From the NCBI RefSeq assembly GCF_052116585.1, contig NZ_JBQKKT010000008.1, forward strand, positions 62,001 to 126,000: 64,000 bases of DNA, in the 5' to 3' direction. Under the pieces are notes generated by a model. That model made no database searches, was not told the DNA's origin, and saw nothing but the letters and a program-made list of their open reading frames with translations. The stretch comes from Luteococcus sp052116585. GTDB taxonomy: Bacteria; Actinomycetota; Actinomycetes; Propionibacteriales; Propionibacteriaceae. Of this stretch, positions 1-8,541 are shown one piece after another. Both the position numbers and the translations under genes were made by a program. Position 1 is the stretch's first letter; each line of letters begins with the position of its first letter.

Positions 1-1
1 T

Positions 2-970
2 GTCTGTGGCCTGTCCTGGATAAAGGTCCGCTCGGTCACGGCCGACGTCAATGGCCGCATCATCGCCGTGGGGGGCGGCAATGCCCGCTTCGTGACTCTC
101 GCCGGCTGGCTGCAGTGGGCAGTGACGTTGTTGGTGCTGACCCTTCTGGCTCGTCAGAAGTCCACGCGCAACCACATCTGGAATGCGTTCGTCATGCTCT
201 TCTCTCTCGCGCTGATCGTCATCACCCAGGCCTGGAGCGGCGGCCGGTCAACCCTGCTCTTCGCAGTGCTTCCCCTCCTTGCCATCGTGTTGCCCTTCAC
301 CGGCAAGGTGAAGTGGCCCATGCTGGGTATCGGTGGTGGCGCACTGGGCGCGATCATCTGGTTGCTGACCCTGCAGCGGGCCGAGCAGTCCGCCGGCTCG
401 ACCGACATGTGGGGTCTGGTGGACTGGCAGTGGGGTCGGTTCTCCATGGGAGCATGGGCCGCGCGCTATGTGGAGGAGCACGGTTCCGTGCAGGGGGAGA
501 CCTTCCTCTCCTCCCTGCTGGCACTGCCCGACGCCCTGCTCCACTTCGTCGGCATCGCCCTGCCGCTGGAGAACATTCGCAGCATGGTGGAGATCACGGG
601 TGCCTCTCTGCGCGGCTCCAACGAGATGATCTTCATCGTTCCGGGGCTGACCGCCGAGTTGATCCTGAACTTCGGGCTGGTGGGCGTCTTCGTCGGTTAC
701 TACCTCCTGGGCCGGCTGGCCGCCATGCTCGCCGACCGTTTCCGGTACTCGGTCTTCGAGATGGAACGGGTACTGATCGTCTTCATCGCGACGGTGGTCT
801 GCTTCTCCACCATCGTCGCGGCCGCCGAGGCCTTCTTCCTCACCCTGTTCATGGACGGCCTGCCGCTGGTGGCGCTGGCCATCTGGGAGCGATGGGAGGC
901 CCGCCGCACCCTGGCGAGCGATTCGGCGCCCCGTTCCGAGGAGGCTGCTCTTCTCCAGCGCGGCCACTGA
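2..970 (+). CDS. Oligosaccharide repeat-unit polymerase (Wzy-like), 5' end outside window
   Basis: The reading frame is open to the left edge, so this is the C-terminal part of a longer gene. The visible part is almost wholly hydrophobic, with about seven membrane helices separated by short polar loops and one long loop (roughly residues 120-190 of the visible part) before two final helices. That layout is typical of O-antigen/EPS polymerases, which join lipid-linked repeat units on the outer face of the membrane. A conserved-looking short motif WSGGRST follows the second helix. The gene is the last of a plus-strand unit and ends in a strong hairpin. Function is inferred from topology and the surrounding polysaccharide genes; this class has little sequence conservation. 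A different EPS membrane protein cannot be excluded. Confidence 0.6.
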   Translation, partial: VCGLSWIKVRSVTADVNGRIIAVGGGNARFVTLAGWLQWAVTLLVLTLLARQKSTRNHIWNAFVMLFSLALIVITQAWSGGRSTLLFAVLPLLAIVLPFTGKVKWPMLGIGGGALGAIIWLLTLQRAEQSAGSTDMWGLVDWQWGRFSMGAWAARYVEEHGSVQGETFLSSLLALPDALLHFVGIALPLENIRSMVEITGASLRGSNEMIFIVPGLTAELILNFGLVGVFVGYYLLGRLAAMLADRFRYSVFEMERVLIVFIATVVCFSTIVAAAEAFFLTLFMDGLPLVALAIWERWEARRTLASDSAPRSEEAALLQRGH

Positions 971-978
971 CAGTCACC

Positions 979-1023
979 ACGGCAAGGATCCCCGCACCCA
1001 CTGGGTGCGGGGATCCTTGCCGT
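979..1023. terminator. Perfect hairpin between convergent EPS genes
   Basis: A 22-bp perfect inverted repeat (979-1000 and 1002-1023) lies between the polymerase and the convergent flippase gene. Neither strand has a strong T-tract. It probably ends transcription in both directions. Confidence 0.75.
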
Positions 1024-1110
1024 CATGGGCCCTCCGCGCCGTGGACAGTGCGGCGGGCGACGATTGGGGTGAGTGGCGAGCGGCGCCAGTCCCGGGCCGG
1101 CCCGTCGGGC

Positions 1111-2376
1111 TCAGGCCAGCCAGTAGGCGATGGGGGAGAGGACCAGAACGGCCGCCCAGCACAGGCCGTAGGCCTTCCACGGGGCGTAGTCCTTCACCAT
1201 CAGGAAGGCGATCGTCACCACCACGAGGTCACGCAGCACGACGAAGTAGGCGGCCAGCAACAGACTGTGGCTCGCAGCGACAGCGATGATGATGGCCAGG
1301 GCCACACCAGCCAGCGGCGCATAGAGGGTGGTCCACCCACGTCCCGCCCGCAACTGCAGCACGGATCCGGTCCAGGCCAGAACCGACGGAACCGCCGAGA
1401 TGGCCAGGACCGGCACGATCGAGAGCGCTTCATTCCAGTCCTCACCCAGGATCGGGCGCAGGATGGCGGCCAGCACCACCGACGCCGCGAAGGCCATGAG
1501 GGCCAGGGCGATCGTGCGGCGCATGGTGTGTTCGGTGACCCGCTGGATCTCCTTCGGATCGCCATGGGAAGCGACGGCGGCGCGGGTCACATTGGCCGTC
1601 GAGGCCGCCAGGGCGTCGCCTGCCGAGCGGCCAACATTGCTGGCCATGCTGTAGGTGCCCAGCACCGACGGGCCGGCGAAACCGCCCAGCAGTACCCTTT
1701 CCGCCTGTCCCTGCAACCAGGCCAACACTGAGTAGGCGGCCATGCTGGTCCAGTCGGAGCGGATCGACTTCTGTTCCGGGGTGGCGGCAACCTCATAGTC
1801 GCCACGACGGGGCATCGCACCGGCCATCCGGATGCAGAAGATCGCCATGATGCCCTCAGCCAGGAGGGTCTGCAGCGCCGGGCCGAAGATGGAGCGTTGC
1901 ACCATCAGCAGTGGAATGGCGATACCGACGCTGATCGCCGATGCCAGGAACTGGCCGCGCGCCAGCATGCGCCACTGACCATTGAGCTGCATGCGACCAA
2001 CGGCCGCGATTCCCGCCGCGCTGGCGATCGGCGCCAGTGCGATCGGCATGAGTTCGAGCGCCATCGTCCAGCTGCCGATCGTGCCGTTCAGGCGCAGGAC
2101 CAGAATCAGGCCCCCGATCAGGACAACGCCCACCAGTGGGGCAGCGAGGCGGTAGACCTGCAGGAAGCGACGCCCTTCCGGTTCCGTCACCGCCCGGATG
2201 ATGACCTGACGAACAGCAGAGTCGGTACCCGCCATCACCGCCGTGTACATCAGCGTGACCATCGCGTAGATGCCGACGGTCTCGGTGCCGGTGTACCCCG
2301 CGAGCATCAGCATGAGCAGGGCTGAGAAGGCCCTCGGCAGCATGCGTTCGAGGAAGGCAGGGATCTGTGTTCGCAC
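1111..2376 (-). CDS. Wzx-type polysaccharide flippase (MOP superfamily)
   Basis: A 421-residue protein with about 12 predicted membrane helices and short loops, the size and layout of MOP-superfamily flippases that move lipid-linked repeat units across the membrane. The first helix starts within 15 residues of the start, followed by a short polar loop and a second helix, as in MATE/Wzx proteins. It is the promoter-distal gene of a minus-strand unit with a GT2 glycosyltransferase and an acetyltransferase (32-bp and 9-bp gaps). Together with the polymerase next door it supports a Wzx/Wzy export route. Substrate cannot be read from sequence. Confidence 0.78.
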   Translation of the reverse strand: MRTQIPAFLERMLPRAFSALLMLMLAGYTGTETVGIYAMVTLMYTAVMAGTDSAVRQVIIRAVTEPEGRRFLQVYRLAAPLVGVVLIGGLILVLRLNGTIGSWTMALELMPIALAPIASAAGIAAVGRMQLNGQWRMLARGQFLASAISVGIAIPLLMVQRSIFGPALQTLLAEGIMAIFCIRMAGAMPRRGDYEVAATPEQKSIRSDWTSMAAYSVLAWLQGQAERVLLGGFAGPSVLGTYSMASNVGRSAGDALAASTANVTRAAVASHGDPKEIQRVTEHTMRRTIALALMAFAASVVLAAILRPILGEDWNEALSIVPVLAISAVPSVLAWTGSVLQLRAGRGWTTLYAPLAGVALAIIIAVAASHSLLLAAYFVVLRDLVVVTIAFLMVKDYAPWKAYGLCWAAVLVLSPIAYWLA

Positions 2377-2408
2377 TGTTGGTACTCCAGGAAAGGAAAG
2401 AGAAGGGG

Positions 2409-3248
2409 TCAGCCCTGGCGGTGCACCATGGTTGAGCAGTCCATCTGACGTCGCAGGTAGGACTTGTTGGCGGGACGCACCGGCGCCAGGAGTCGCTCCT
2501 GGTCTCCCGGGCGCAGCGCGAGGCGGCAGTCAGACTGGACCCGGTCGCCCATGCCCAGGCGGTCCGCGAGCCCCTGGTAGCCGGTACGGAAGGCAGGCTC
2601 GGCCATCATGCGCTCGTCGACGCCGGCGGCGGCCGACATCTGGCCAGGGCTGAGCCGGTAGCAGATGGACGGGACGGGAACCTTGCTCAGACGCTTGCCA
2701 GCCGCGGCCGCACGCAGCCACAGCTCGTTGTCCTCGCCGTAGCGGATGGGCCGGTAGCCGCCAACCTCCTCCAGGGCGTCGCGGCGGCAGACCATCGACG
2801 GGTGGAAGAGCGGGTTGAAGAAGAGCAGCGACAGCCCGGTCTCGTAGGCGTTCAGCGGGCCGGGATAGGACGCACGTGGCTTCATCCCCTCGCCAAACCG
2901 GATGGCGCTGGTGAAGACGAAGTCATCCCGACGCAGGCTGGGCAGTGAGACAGCGAAGCGCCACGGGAGGCAGATGTCGTCGGAGTCCATCCGCGCCAGA
3001 TAGCGGCTGTCGGTGGTATCGGTCATGTTGATCAGTTGCCGGGCGAGCCCCTTGTTCACGGGATCGGGGCGCACCTTGAGCCGGCGGTCCTCGATCCCGT
3101 CCAGGCCGGCGAGGGTGGGTTCGTCGGGTCCGTCGATGGTGATGATCAGCTCGGAGTCCTTGGGCATGGCCCGCAGGGTGGATCGGGTTGCCGCGGCGAT
3201 CGTGTCGCCGGAGCGGTAGCCCGACATGATCACGGTCAGGAGAGGCAT
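2409..3248 (-). CDS. Family 2 glycosyltransferase
   Basis: A 279-residue cytosolic GT-A fold enzyme. The N-terminus has the usual LLTVIMSGYRSGDTI strand-turn for nucleotide-sugar binding, and ARMDSDDICLPWR near residue 90 is the DxD-type metal/sugar-nucleotide motif. A GYRPIRYGEDNELWLRAAA segment near residues 165-185 is the ED acceptor-side motif of this family (D/E base). It should transfer one sugar of the EPS repeat unit. It lies 9 bp downstream of the acetyltransferase gene and 32 bp upstream of the flippase, so the three are probably co-transcribed. Donor and linkage are unknown. Confidence 0.85.
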   Translation of the reverse strand: MPLLTVIMSGYRSGDTIAAATRSTLRAMPKDSELIITIDGPDEPTLAGLDGIEDRRLKVRPDPVNKGLARQLINMTDTTDSRYLARMDSDDICLPWRFAVSLPSLRRDDFVFTSAIRFGEGMKPRASYPGPLNAYETGLSLLFFNPLFHPSMVCRRDALEEVGGYRPIRYGEDNELWLRAAAAGKRLSKVPVPSICYRLSPGQMSAAAGVDERMMAEPAFRTGYQGLADRLGMGDRVQSDCRLALRPGDQERLLAPVRPANKSYLRRQMDCSTMVHRQG

Positions 3249-3257
3249 CTCAGCTCC

Positions 3258-3761
3258 TCAGCGAAGGGACTCGGTGACGGTGGTGCCCGCGGGCACGGAA
3301 CGGCCGACGAAGAGCTCGGCGCCGATGACGGAACCTTCGCCCACCTCGATGTTGCCGACGACCACGCTCGACGGGTAGATCGTCACGTCTCGGCCCAGCC
3401 GCGGGTACTGGCCCTTGCGGTTCGCCCCGATGGTCACGTTCTGGTAGATGGTCACCCCGTCTCCGATCACGGCACCCTCGCCGATCACGATGCCGACGGG
3501 GTGGGGCAGGTGGAAGGCCCCCTCGAAGACCACGCCGGGTGTCACGTCGCAGCCGTAGGCCTTGATGAGCATCTCGCGGGCGACCATGCCGGCCGGGCCG
3601 CCCTGGGCGGCGATACGCATCCAGGCGCCGGCTCGCAGGTTCACATTGCGGGCGAGCACCGCGGGCGACCAGTGGGCGGTGAATCGATCGCCCACCTGGC
3701 GACGAAGGAACTGCTGGTCGCGGCTGCAGCCGTCGACAGCCGTCTTGACTAGCTTCAACAT
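3258..3761 (-). CDS. Serine-acetyltransferase-like hexapeptide O-acetyltransferase
   Basis: A 167-residue protein with a helical N-terminal region and a left-handed beta-helix from about residue 85 to the end, visible as repeated [IV]-G-x-[GAN] hexapeptides (VIGEGAVIGDG, VTIGANRK, VVVGNIEVGEGSVIG). A histidine-containing FHLPHPVGIVIG stretch resembles the catalytic H-P-x-G-I-V-I motif of serine acetyltransferases. Such proteins inside polysaccharide loci usually O-acetylate sugars rather than make O-acetylserine, and the locus supports that reading. It is the first gene of the minus-strand unit, divergent from the next acetyltransferase. Confidence 0.8.
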   Translation of the reverse strand: MLKLVKTAVDGCSRDQQFLRRQVGDRFTAHWSPAVLARNVNLRAGAWMRIAAQGGPAGMVAREMLIKAYGCDVTPGVVFEGAFHLPHPVGIVIGEGAVIGDGVTIYQNVTIGANRKGQYPRLGRDVTIYPSSVVVGNIEVGEGSVIGAELFVGRSVPAGTTVTESLR

Positions 3762-4068
3762 GTGGATCCCCTGATCGAAGTCACGGGGGGGGCGGACACC
3801 GCGCCAGGCCGGTGGCCCTCGACTGCACGTTCCCCCGTTCGTACAGTCCGCGGGGCAGCTGCTTCCAGCGCCGCGTCGGGACGTCTGCAGGCTACCCCAT
3901 GGGGATGCGGCCCCTCATGGCGCTGAAAGCGTTTCCACAGGTGCGTCGACGGGAATGTCTTCAGACAGACTTCAAGGGGATCGGCCGGGCATCCGCCGTT
4001 GCCATGGGCCGGGCATGCGTAGGCTTGGCACGTCGATCCGGCAAGTCCATCAGACCAAGGAGACGTTC
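3762..4068. promoter_or_regulatory. Divergent intergenic region with a LacI/cre-like operator
   Basis: A 307-bp non-coding stretch between two outward-facing acetyltransferase genes. At 3924-3937 it contains TGAAAGCGTTTCCA, which fits the LacI/GalR-family (cre-type) consensus TGNAANCGNTNNCA. No -35/-10 pair stands out well enough to call. An AAGGAGA ribosome-binding site (4057-4063) precedes the plus-strand gene. Confidence 0.45.
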
Positions 4069-4632
4069 ATGAACGAAGCGCTCGGGGGCGCTCATTTCAG
4101 GAGGCTGGCGAAGTTCACGGGCGCGGGCTATGACAAGGGCCGCCCGTTGGCGGTCTGCGCGGTCTGGGCCATGGTGGCCGAGCCGTTGACCCGCTCGATC
4201 CTGTGCCCGCCGTCGGTCCGTGCCAAGGTCCTCAGGGCTTTCGGGGCCACGATCGGCGAGAACGTGAACATTCGCAATGACGTGCGCATCCACTGGCCGT
4301 GGAAGCTGACCGTCGGCGACAACTCGTGGATCGGGGTGGGCAGCTACCTGCTCAACCTGGAGCCGATCACGATCGGCGACGACGTGTGCGTCTCGCAGCA
4401 GGCCTTCCTGTGCACTGGCAGCCATCAGGCCAATGACCAGGCATTCGAGTACGACAATGCGCCCATCGTCGTCGAGGACGGCGCCTGGGTTGCCGCGCGG
4501 GCCACCGTCCTGCGCGGCGTGACGATCGGCCGGGACGCAGTGGTGGGGGCCACTTCCCTGGTCACTCGCGACGTACCGGCCGGTGCGCGTGTCCTGGCCC
4601 CCGCCGCCCAGACCAAGGAGCCAGCGCTGTGA
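4069..4632 (+). CDS. WcaF-like hexapeptide acetyltransferase
   Basis: A 187-residue putative colanic-acid-type acetyltransferase. Start chosen at the ATG preceded by AAGGAGA at a 5-nt gap; an upstream in-frame start would add an unconserved Arg-rich stretch. The beta-helix runs from about residue 65 (ATIGENVNIRN) to the end, and the active-site loop CTGSHQAND (near residue 120) carries the histidine typical of the WcaF/NodL group. TSLVTRDVPAGA near the C-terminus is the usual coil-closing motif. It likely acetylates a sugar of the repeat unit. Its stop overlaps the next gene's GTG start (GTGA), so translation is coupled. Confidence 0.83.
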   Translation: MNEALGGAHFRRLAKFTGAGYDKGRPLAVCAVWAMVAEPLTRSILCPPSVRAKVLRAFGATIGENVNIRNDVRIHWPWKLTVGDNSWIGVGSYLLNLEPITIGDDVCVSQQAFLCTGSHQANDQAFEYDNAPIVVEDGAWVAARATVLRGVTIGRDAVVGATSLVTRDVPAGARVLAPAAQTKEPAL

Positions 4633-5744
4633 AGATCCTGCAGATTGCCACCGTCATCACCCCGGAGAATGCCTATGGCGGTCCCACCACCGTGGCGCTC
4701 AACCACTGCCGTGGCCTGATCGACGCGGGGCACGACGTGACCCTCGTCGCCGGTGCGCAGGGCTTCGAGGGTGCGCTGCCCGAGACCTTCCAGGGCGTCC
4801 CGGTGAAGCTCTTCCCCGTGGTCCAGGCCTTGCCCGGTGCAGGCTTCGCCGGGATGGCCTGCCCGGCCATGCTCAACTGGCTGTGGCACAACGCCCGCAC
4901 GGCCGACGCGGTGCACGTGCACCTGGCCCGCGACTTCGTCACGCTTCCGGCCGCCTCCCTGGTCCAGAACCTGGGAGTGCTCACCTGCGTGCAGACCCAC
5001 GGCATGATCGATCCTTCGGACAAGCTGCTGGCCAAGCCCCTGGACGCCGCCCTGACCCGCCGCGTGCTGCGTGCGGCTCATCGTGTCTTCCACCTCACCG
5101 AGGTGGAGCGTCAGGGTGTGCTGGAGGTGGCAGGCAAGGACCTGCGCATCGAGGAGCTGCACAACGGCCTCGACGCCGACTCCATGCCGAGCCCACGGCC
5201 CCACGACCATGTCACCGTGCTCTACCTGGCTCGGCTCCAGGCGCGCAAGCGGCCGCTGGTCTTCGTCCAGGCGGCCCGTGAGCTCGCGCCCGAGTTCCCC
5301 GATGTCCGATTCCGCATGGTGGGCCCCGACGAGGGTCAGGGCGATGAGGTGGCACGCGCCATTGCCGAGTCAGGTCTGGGTGACCGTCTGGTGTGGGACG
5401 GCCCCGCCGACCGGGCCGGTTGCCAGGATGCCATGGCCACCGCCGATGTCTACGTGCTCCCGTCCGTCGACGAGCCGTATCCGATGTCCGTGCTGGAGGC
5501 GCTCGCGGCCCGGCTGCCCGTGGTGCTGACCGACACCTGTGGTCTGGCGCCCGCGGTGGAACGGGGCGGTGCCGGCACCGTGACCACCAATGACCCGGCG
5601 GAGATCGCCCCGGCGATCCGTGCATACCTGGCTGACGAGCAGCTGCGCAGTGCCACGGCGGAGCGGGCCCAGCGCCTGATCCGTGAGGAGTTCTCCATGC
5701 GGCCCATCGTCGAGCAGTTGCTGCGCGCCTACCAGGGGAGCTGA
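4629..5744 (+). CDS. Family 4 glycosyltransferase
   Basis: A 371-residue GT-B retaining glycosyltransferase. The N-terminal domain opens with ATVITPENAYGGPTTVAL, the acceptor-side loop of GT4 enzymes, and the C-terminal domain starts near residue 195 (VTVLYLARLQARKRP). The donor-binding E-x7-E motif is present as EPYPMSVLE near residue 280. It uses a nucleotide sugar (often GDP-mannose or UDP-sugar in this family) to extend the EPS repeat unit on the cytosolic face. GTG start overlaps the preceding stop by 4 nt; the following gene begins 6 nt after its stop. Confidence 0.85.
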   Translation: MKILQIATVITPENAYGGPTTVALNHCRGLIDAGHDVTLVAGAQGFEGALPETFQGVPVKLFPVVQALPGAGFAGMACPAMLNWLWHNARTADAVHVHLARDFVTLPAASLVQNLGVLTCVQTHGMIDPSDKLLAKPLDAALTRRVLRAAHRVFHLTEVERQGVLEVAGKDLRIEELHNGLDADSMPSPRPHDHVTVLYLARLQARKRPLVFVQAARELAPEFPDVRFRMVGPDEGQGDEVARAIAESGLGDRLVWDGPADRAGCQDAMATADVYVLPSVDEPYPMSVLEALAARLPVVLTDTCGLAPAVERGGAGTVTTNDPAEIAPAIRAYLADEQLRSATAERAQRLIREEFSMRPIVEQLLRAYQGS

Positions 5745-5750
5745 TCTGAC

Positions 5751-7082
5751 TTGTCGTCGACCCTTCCCGAGACCACGAAGGACCATCTGCCCGTGCCACG
5801 ACCCGTGGTCCAACGGGGGGTGGGCCTGCTGTCAGCGGTGCTGGCCGTCCTGGCCACCGTGCACTACTGCCTGACACCGTGGCGGGGAAGGGCTGACGAG
5901 ATGGCTGCCTATCCCTACGCCAACTCGATGATGACGGATTTCAGGGACACGGTGATCCTGCCGGCGCAGGCCATCGCCCGGGGGATGAATCCGTATGACA
6001 TCGAGTCCTATGTGAAGGTCTTCACCTACTCGCAGGAGTTCAATCCCTACATGCCGTGGTGGCTCGGTTTGACCGGGCCCCTCGAACCACTTGGCTGGGA
6101 GCGCGCGACGCTGGTCTACTCCGTGGCGCTCGGCGTCGGGACCAGCCTGCTGGCGGCCGTGGCGGGTGTGCTGGTGGCTCGGCGACTGCGCGAGAGCATG
6201 CCCACCGCCACCCCGCTCTCCCCGTGGGTGGTGGCCGCCGCGATGGTGGTCTGGGTATGGATTTGGCGGCCCACCAGCATTGGTCAGGGGCTGGGCAATG
6301 TGGGTGCCTTCGCCGCACTGGCGGCGCTCCTGGCGCTGCTGACCCGCCAGTGGGGCTGGGCCTCGCTGTGGTTGGCCATCGCGTGGGTGAAGCCGCAGTT
6401 CGGTATTCCGCTGGTCATCATCCTGCTGGTGCGCAAGCGGTGGCGCCAGGCTGTCGCAGGGACGCTGCTCGCGGCCGTGCTCAGCCTTCCCATGGTGGTG
6501 CGGCTCAGCGAGATTGCCGGTGGCTTTCCCGAGCTGGTGGCCAGCGTGATTCGGGCGACCACCTGGGTTGGTGTGCGTGAGGGTGGGGAGCCCTTCATGG
6601 GCCGGGTGGACCTGGCCGGGCTGCTCGAAGCGGTCGGGCTGGGCATCGGCTCCATGGTCCCGATGCTGCTCGGGGCCGTCCTGGTGGGTGTCGCCGCCTT
6701 CCTGAGCAGCCGCTACGAGGTAATCGACCGGCCCGCGCTCGCGATCCTGCTGGTGAGCTGCGCGCTGATGGTTGGCTTCCCGCACCTGCACTACGACCTC
6801 CCGATGCTGGCGCCGCTCGTGCCATGGTGCCTGTGGGAGGCGTGGCAGGCACGTGGCCGTGGGATCGTGCGCGACCCCGGTCTGTGGCTGACCGTCCTGC
6901 TGGTGCCAGTGGGGCTGGCGTCCGACCATCTCCTTCCCGAGCAGTTCCCCGTCAGCCGCCTCGGAGGCGTCGTGGTGCTGGTCTGCATCGCAGTCCTGGT
7001 TCGGGGCGCCTTCTCCCGGCACGTACCCGCCCTGGGTGTACCGCGGGCCATCCGGGCGCGACGAAGCGCCGCCGAATCCTGA
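5751..7082 (+). CDS. GT87/DUF2029-like integral membrane glycosyltransferase
   Basis: A 443-residue polytopic membrane protein with a TTG start 6 nt after the previous gene. One N-terminal helix is followed by an extracytoplasmic loop with DFRDTVILPAQAIARGMNPYD, which matches the first-loop D-x(n)-Y-A/NPYD pattern of DUF2029 (GT87, polyprenyl-phosphate-mannose-dependent) transferases. About ten further helices follow; the FGIPLVIILLVRKRWR region is also typical. Such enzymes add mannose or arabinose outside the membrane using a lipid-linked donor, so this gene may decorate the polymer after export. Family assignment is by pattern and is moderately secure; the sugar is unknown. Confidence 0.65.
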   Translation: MSSTLPETTKDHLPVPRPVVQRGVGLLSAVLAVLATVHYCLTPWRGRADEMAAYPYANSMMTDFRDTVILPAQAIARGMNPYDIESYVKVFTYSQEFNPYMPWWLGLTGPLEPLGWERATLVYSVALGVGTSLLAAVAGVLVARRLRESMPTATPLSPWVVAAAMVVWVWIWRPTSIGQGLGNVGAFAALAALLALLTRQWGWASLWLAIAWVKPQFGIPLVIILLVRKRWRQAVAGTLLAAVLSLPMVVRLSEIAGGFPELVASVIRATTWVGVREGGEPFMGRVDLAGLLEAVGLGIGSMVPMLLGAVLVGVAAFLSSRYEVIDRPALAILLVSCALMVGFPHLHYDLPMLAPLVPWCLWEAWQARGRGIVRDPGLWLTVLLVPVGLASDHLLPEQFPVSRLGGVVVLVCIAVLVRGAFSRHVPALGVPRAIRARRSAAES

Positions 7083-7275
7083 CGATGCCCTGTGCGGCGG
7101 CTGAGGATCGGATCCTGTTGAGCCGATCGGTCAACGGGGCGGGGTCTATGCTGCTACGGAATCGAGTATCGTCGCGGCGCTGTGTGTTCCTTACGAGTGG
7201 CCCGGGGAGACTCGGGCCGCTGCCATCGGGGGATGGTCGGATCTGCGCGATCCTGACCATGAGGAGTCTTTGCAT

Positions 7276-8538
7276 ATGAAGATCTTGATCATCGGGGTGA
7301 ACTATGCACCCGAGATCTCGGGCATCGCGCCCTACACCACGGCGATGGCCGAGGGCCTCGTGGCGCAGGGCCACCAGGTGAACGTGATCACCGGCATTCC
7401 GCACTACCCGCAGTGGAGCAACTACACGAACTTCTCGGGGCTCACCCGCGTCGACGTGATCAATGGCGTTCGCGTTCGTCGCGTGCGTCATCTGATCGGT
7501 TCCGGCGGTATGGGGCTGAGCCGGATCCTGCAGGAAGTCACCTTTGGCCTTGGCGCTGCAGTCAGCCCTTGGCACAAGCCTGACGTCGTCCTGTGTGTGA
7601 GCCCGGCCCTGATCAGCACTGGGATCCAGGTCCTGCGCGGACTCATCCCAGGGCAGCCGCCGGTGCAGGTCTGGGTGCAGGACCTCTACAGCAACGGTGC
7701 GCGCGAGATCGGCGGCAGCAATGTCAAGGGCCGGATCCTGCAGCGGATCGAGGGTTCGATCCTGAAGGCTTCCAGCGGGGTGCTCGTCATCCACGACCGT
7801 TTCCGTCGGCATGTGGTCGACGACCTGGGCGTGGATCCCGAGAAGGTGTGCGTCTCGCGCAACTGGAGTCACATCGACATCAGCCTCGCGGCAGATCCCG
7901 TCGCCGTCCGTGCGAAGTACTTCGGTGATGCCCCAGTGGTCGCGATCCACACCGGCAACATGGGGGCCAAGCAGTACCTCGAGAACATCGTGGAGGCGGC
8001 CCGCGTGGCGGAGCAGCGCGGTTCCGACGTCGTCTTCGGTCTGGTTGGCAATGGTTCCCGTCGGGAGGCTCTGGAGGAGCTTGGTCAGGGTGTGAAGAAT
8101 CTGGTCTTCGTCCCCTCGCTCGATGACGCGGAGTACGCCGCCATGTTGCAGTGCGCCGACGTGCTGCTGGTGAACGAGAAGCCCGGACTGCGCGAATCTG
8201 CAGTCCCGAGCAAGTTGACCAGCTACTTCATCCAGGGCAAGCCCGTCGTCGCAGCCACGGAGACCGACAGCGCCACCTCCGACGAGGTGCGTGCCGCCGG
8301 TGCTGGTCCCGTGATCACCCCCGGCGATCCGGCTGCCCTGCTGGATGCCGTCGAAGACCTGGCCCGGTCCGCGGACCGAGCCGAGCAGTACGGGGCCAGT
8401 GCTCGGCGCTTCGCCGAGGAGAACCTGGCTGCCGAATCGGCCGTCGAGCGGGTCTCGACCTGGCTCACCCAACTGGCCACCTCCCCGCGGACCCGTCGGG
8501 GGCTGCGTTCAGGCGACAACACCAAGGAAACGGAGTAA
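7276..8538 (+). CDS. WcaI-like family 4 glycosyltransferase
   Basis: A 420-residue GT-B enzyme. The ATG at 7276 is preferred because GAGGAG (7261-7266) lies 9 nt upstream; a TTG at 7270 would add two residues. The N-terminal IIGVNYAPEISGIAPYT and GIPHYPQW motifs are characteristic of the colanic-acid WcaI fucosyltransferase-like group. The C-terminal half has the HTGNMGAKQ donor-domain start and E-SAVPSKLTSY, the family's variant acceptor/donor loop. Adjacent gmd and fcl make GDP-L-fucose, so fucosyl transfer is a fair inference. A 187-bp untranslated stretch upstream probably holds a promoter, but no clear -35/-10 was found. Confidence 0.82.
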   Translation: MKILIIGVNYAPEISGIAPYTTAMAEGLVAQGHQVNVITGIPHYPQWSNYTNFSGLTRVDVINGVRVRRVRHLIGSGGMGLSRILQEVTFGLGAAVSPWHKPDVVLCVSPALISTGIQVLRGLIPGQPPVQVWVQDLYSNGAREIGGSNVKGRILQRIEGSILKASSGVLVIHDRFRRHVVDDLGVDPEKVCVSRNWSHIDISLAADPVAVRAKYFGDAPVVAIHTGNMGAKQYLENIVEAARVAEQRGSDVVFGLVGNGSRREALEELGQGVKNLVFVPSLDDAEYAAMLQCADVLLVNEKPGLRESAVPSKLTSYFIQGKPVVAATETDSATSDEVRAAGAGPVITPGDPAALLDAVEDLARSADRAEQYGASARRFAEENLAAESAVERVSTWLTQLATSPRTRRGLRSGDNTKETE

Positions 8539-8541
8539 TCC

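Noticed and set aside
7118..7152. Possible TTGAGC ... TATGCT promoter before the WcaI-like gene
   Set aside because: Spacer of 23 nt is too long for a normal housekeeping promoter.
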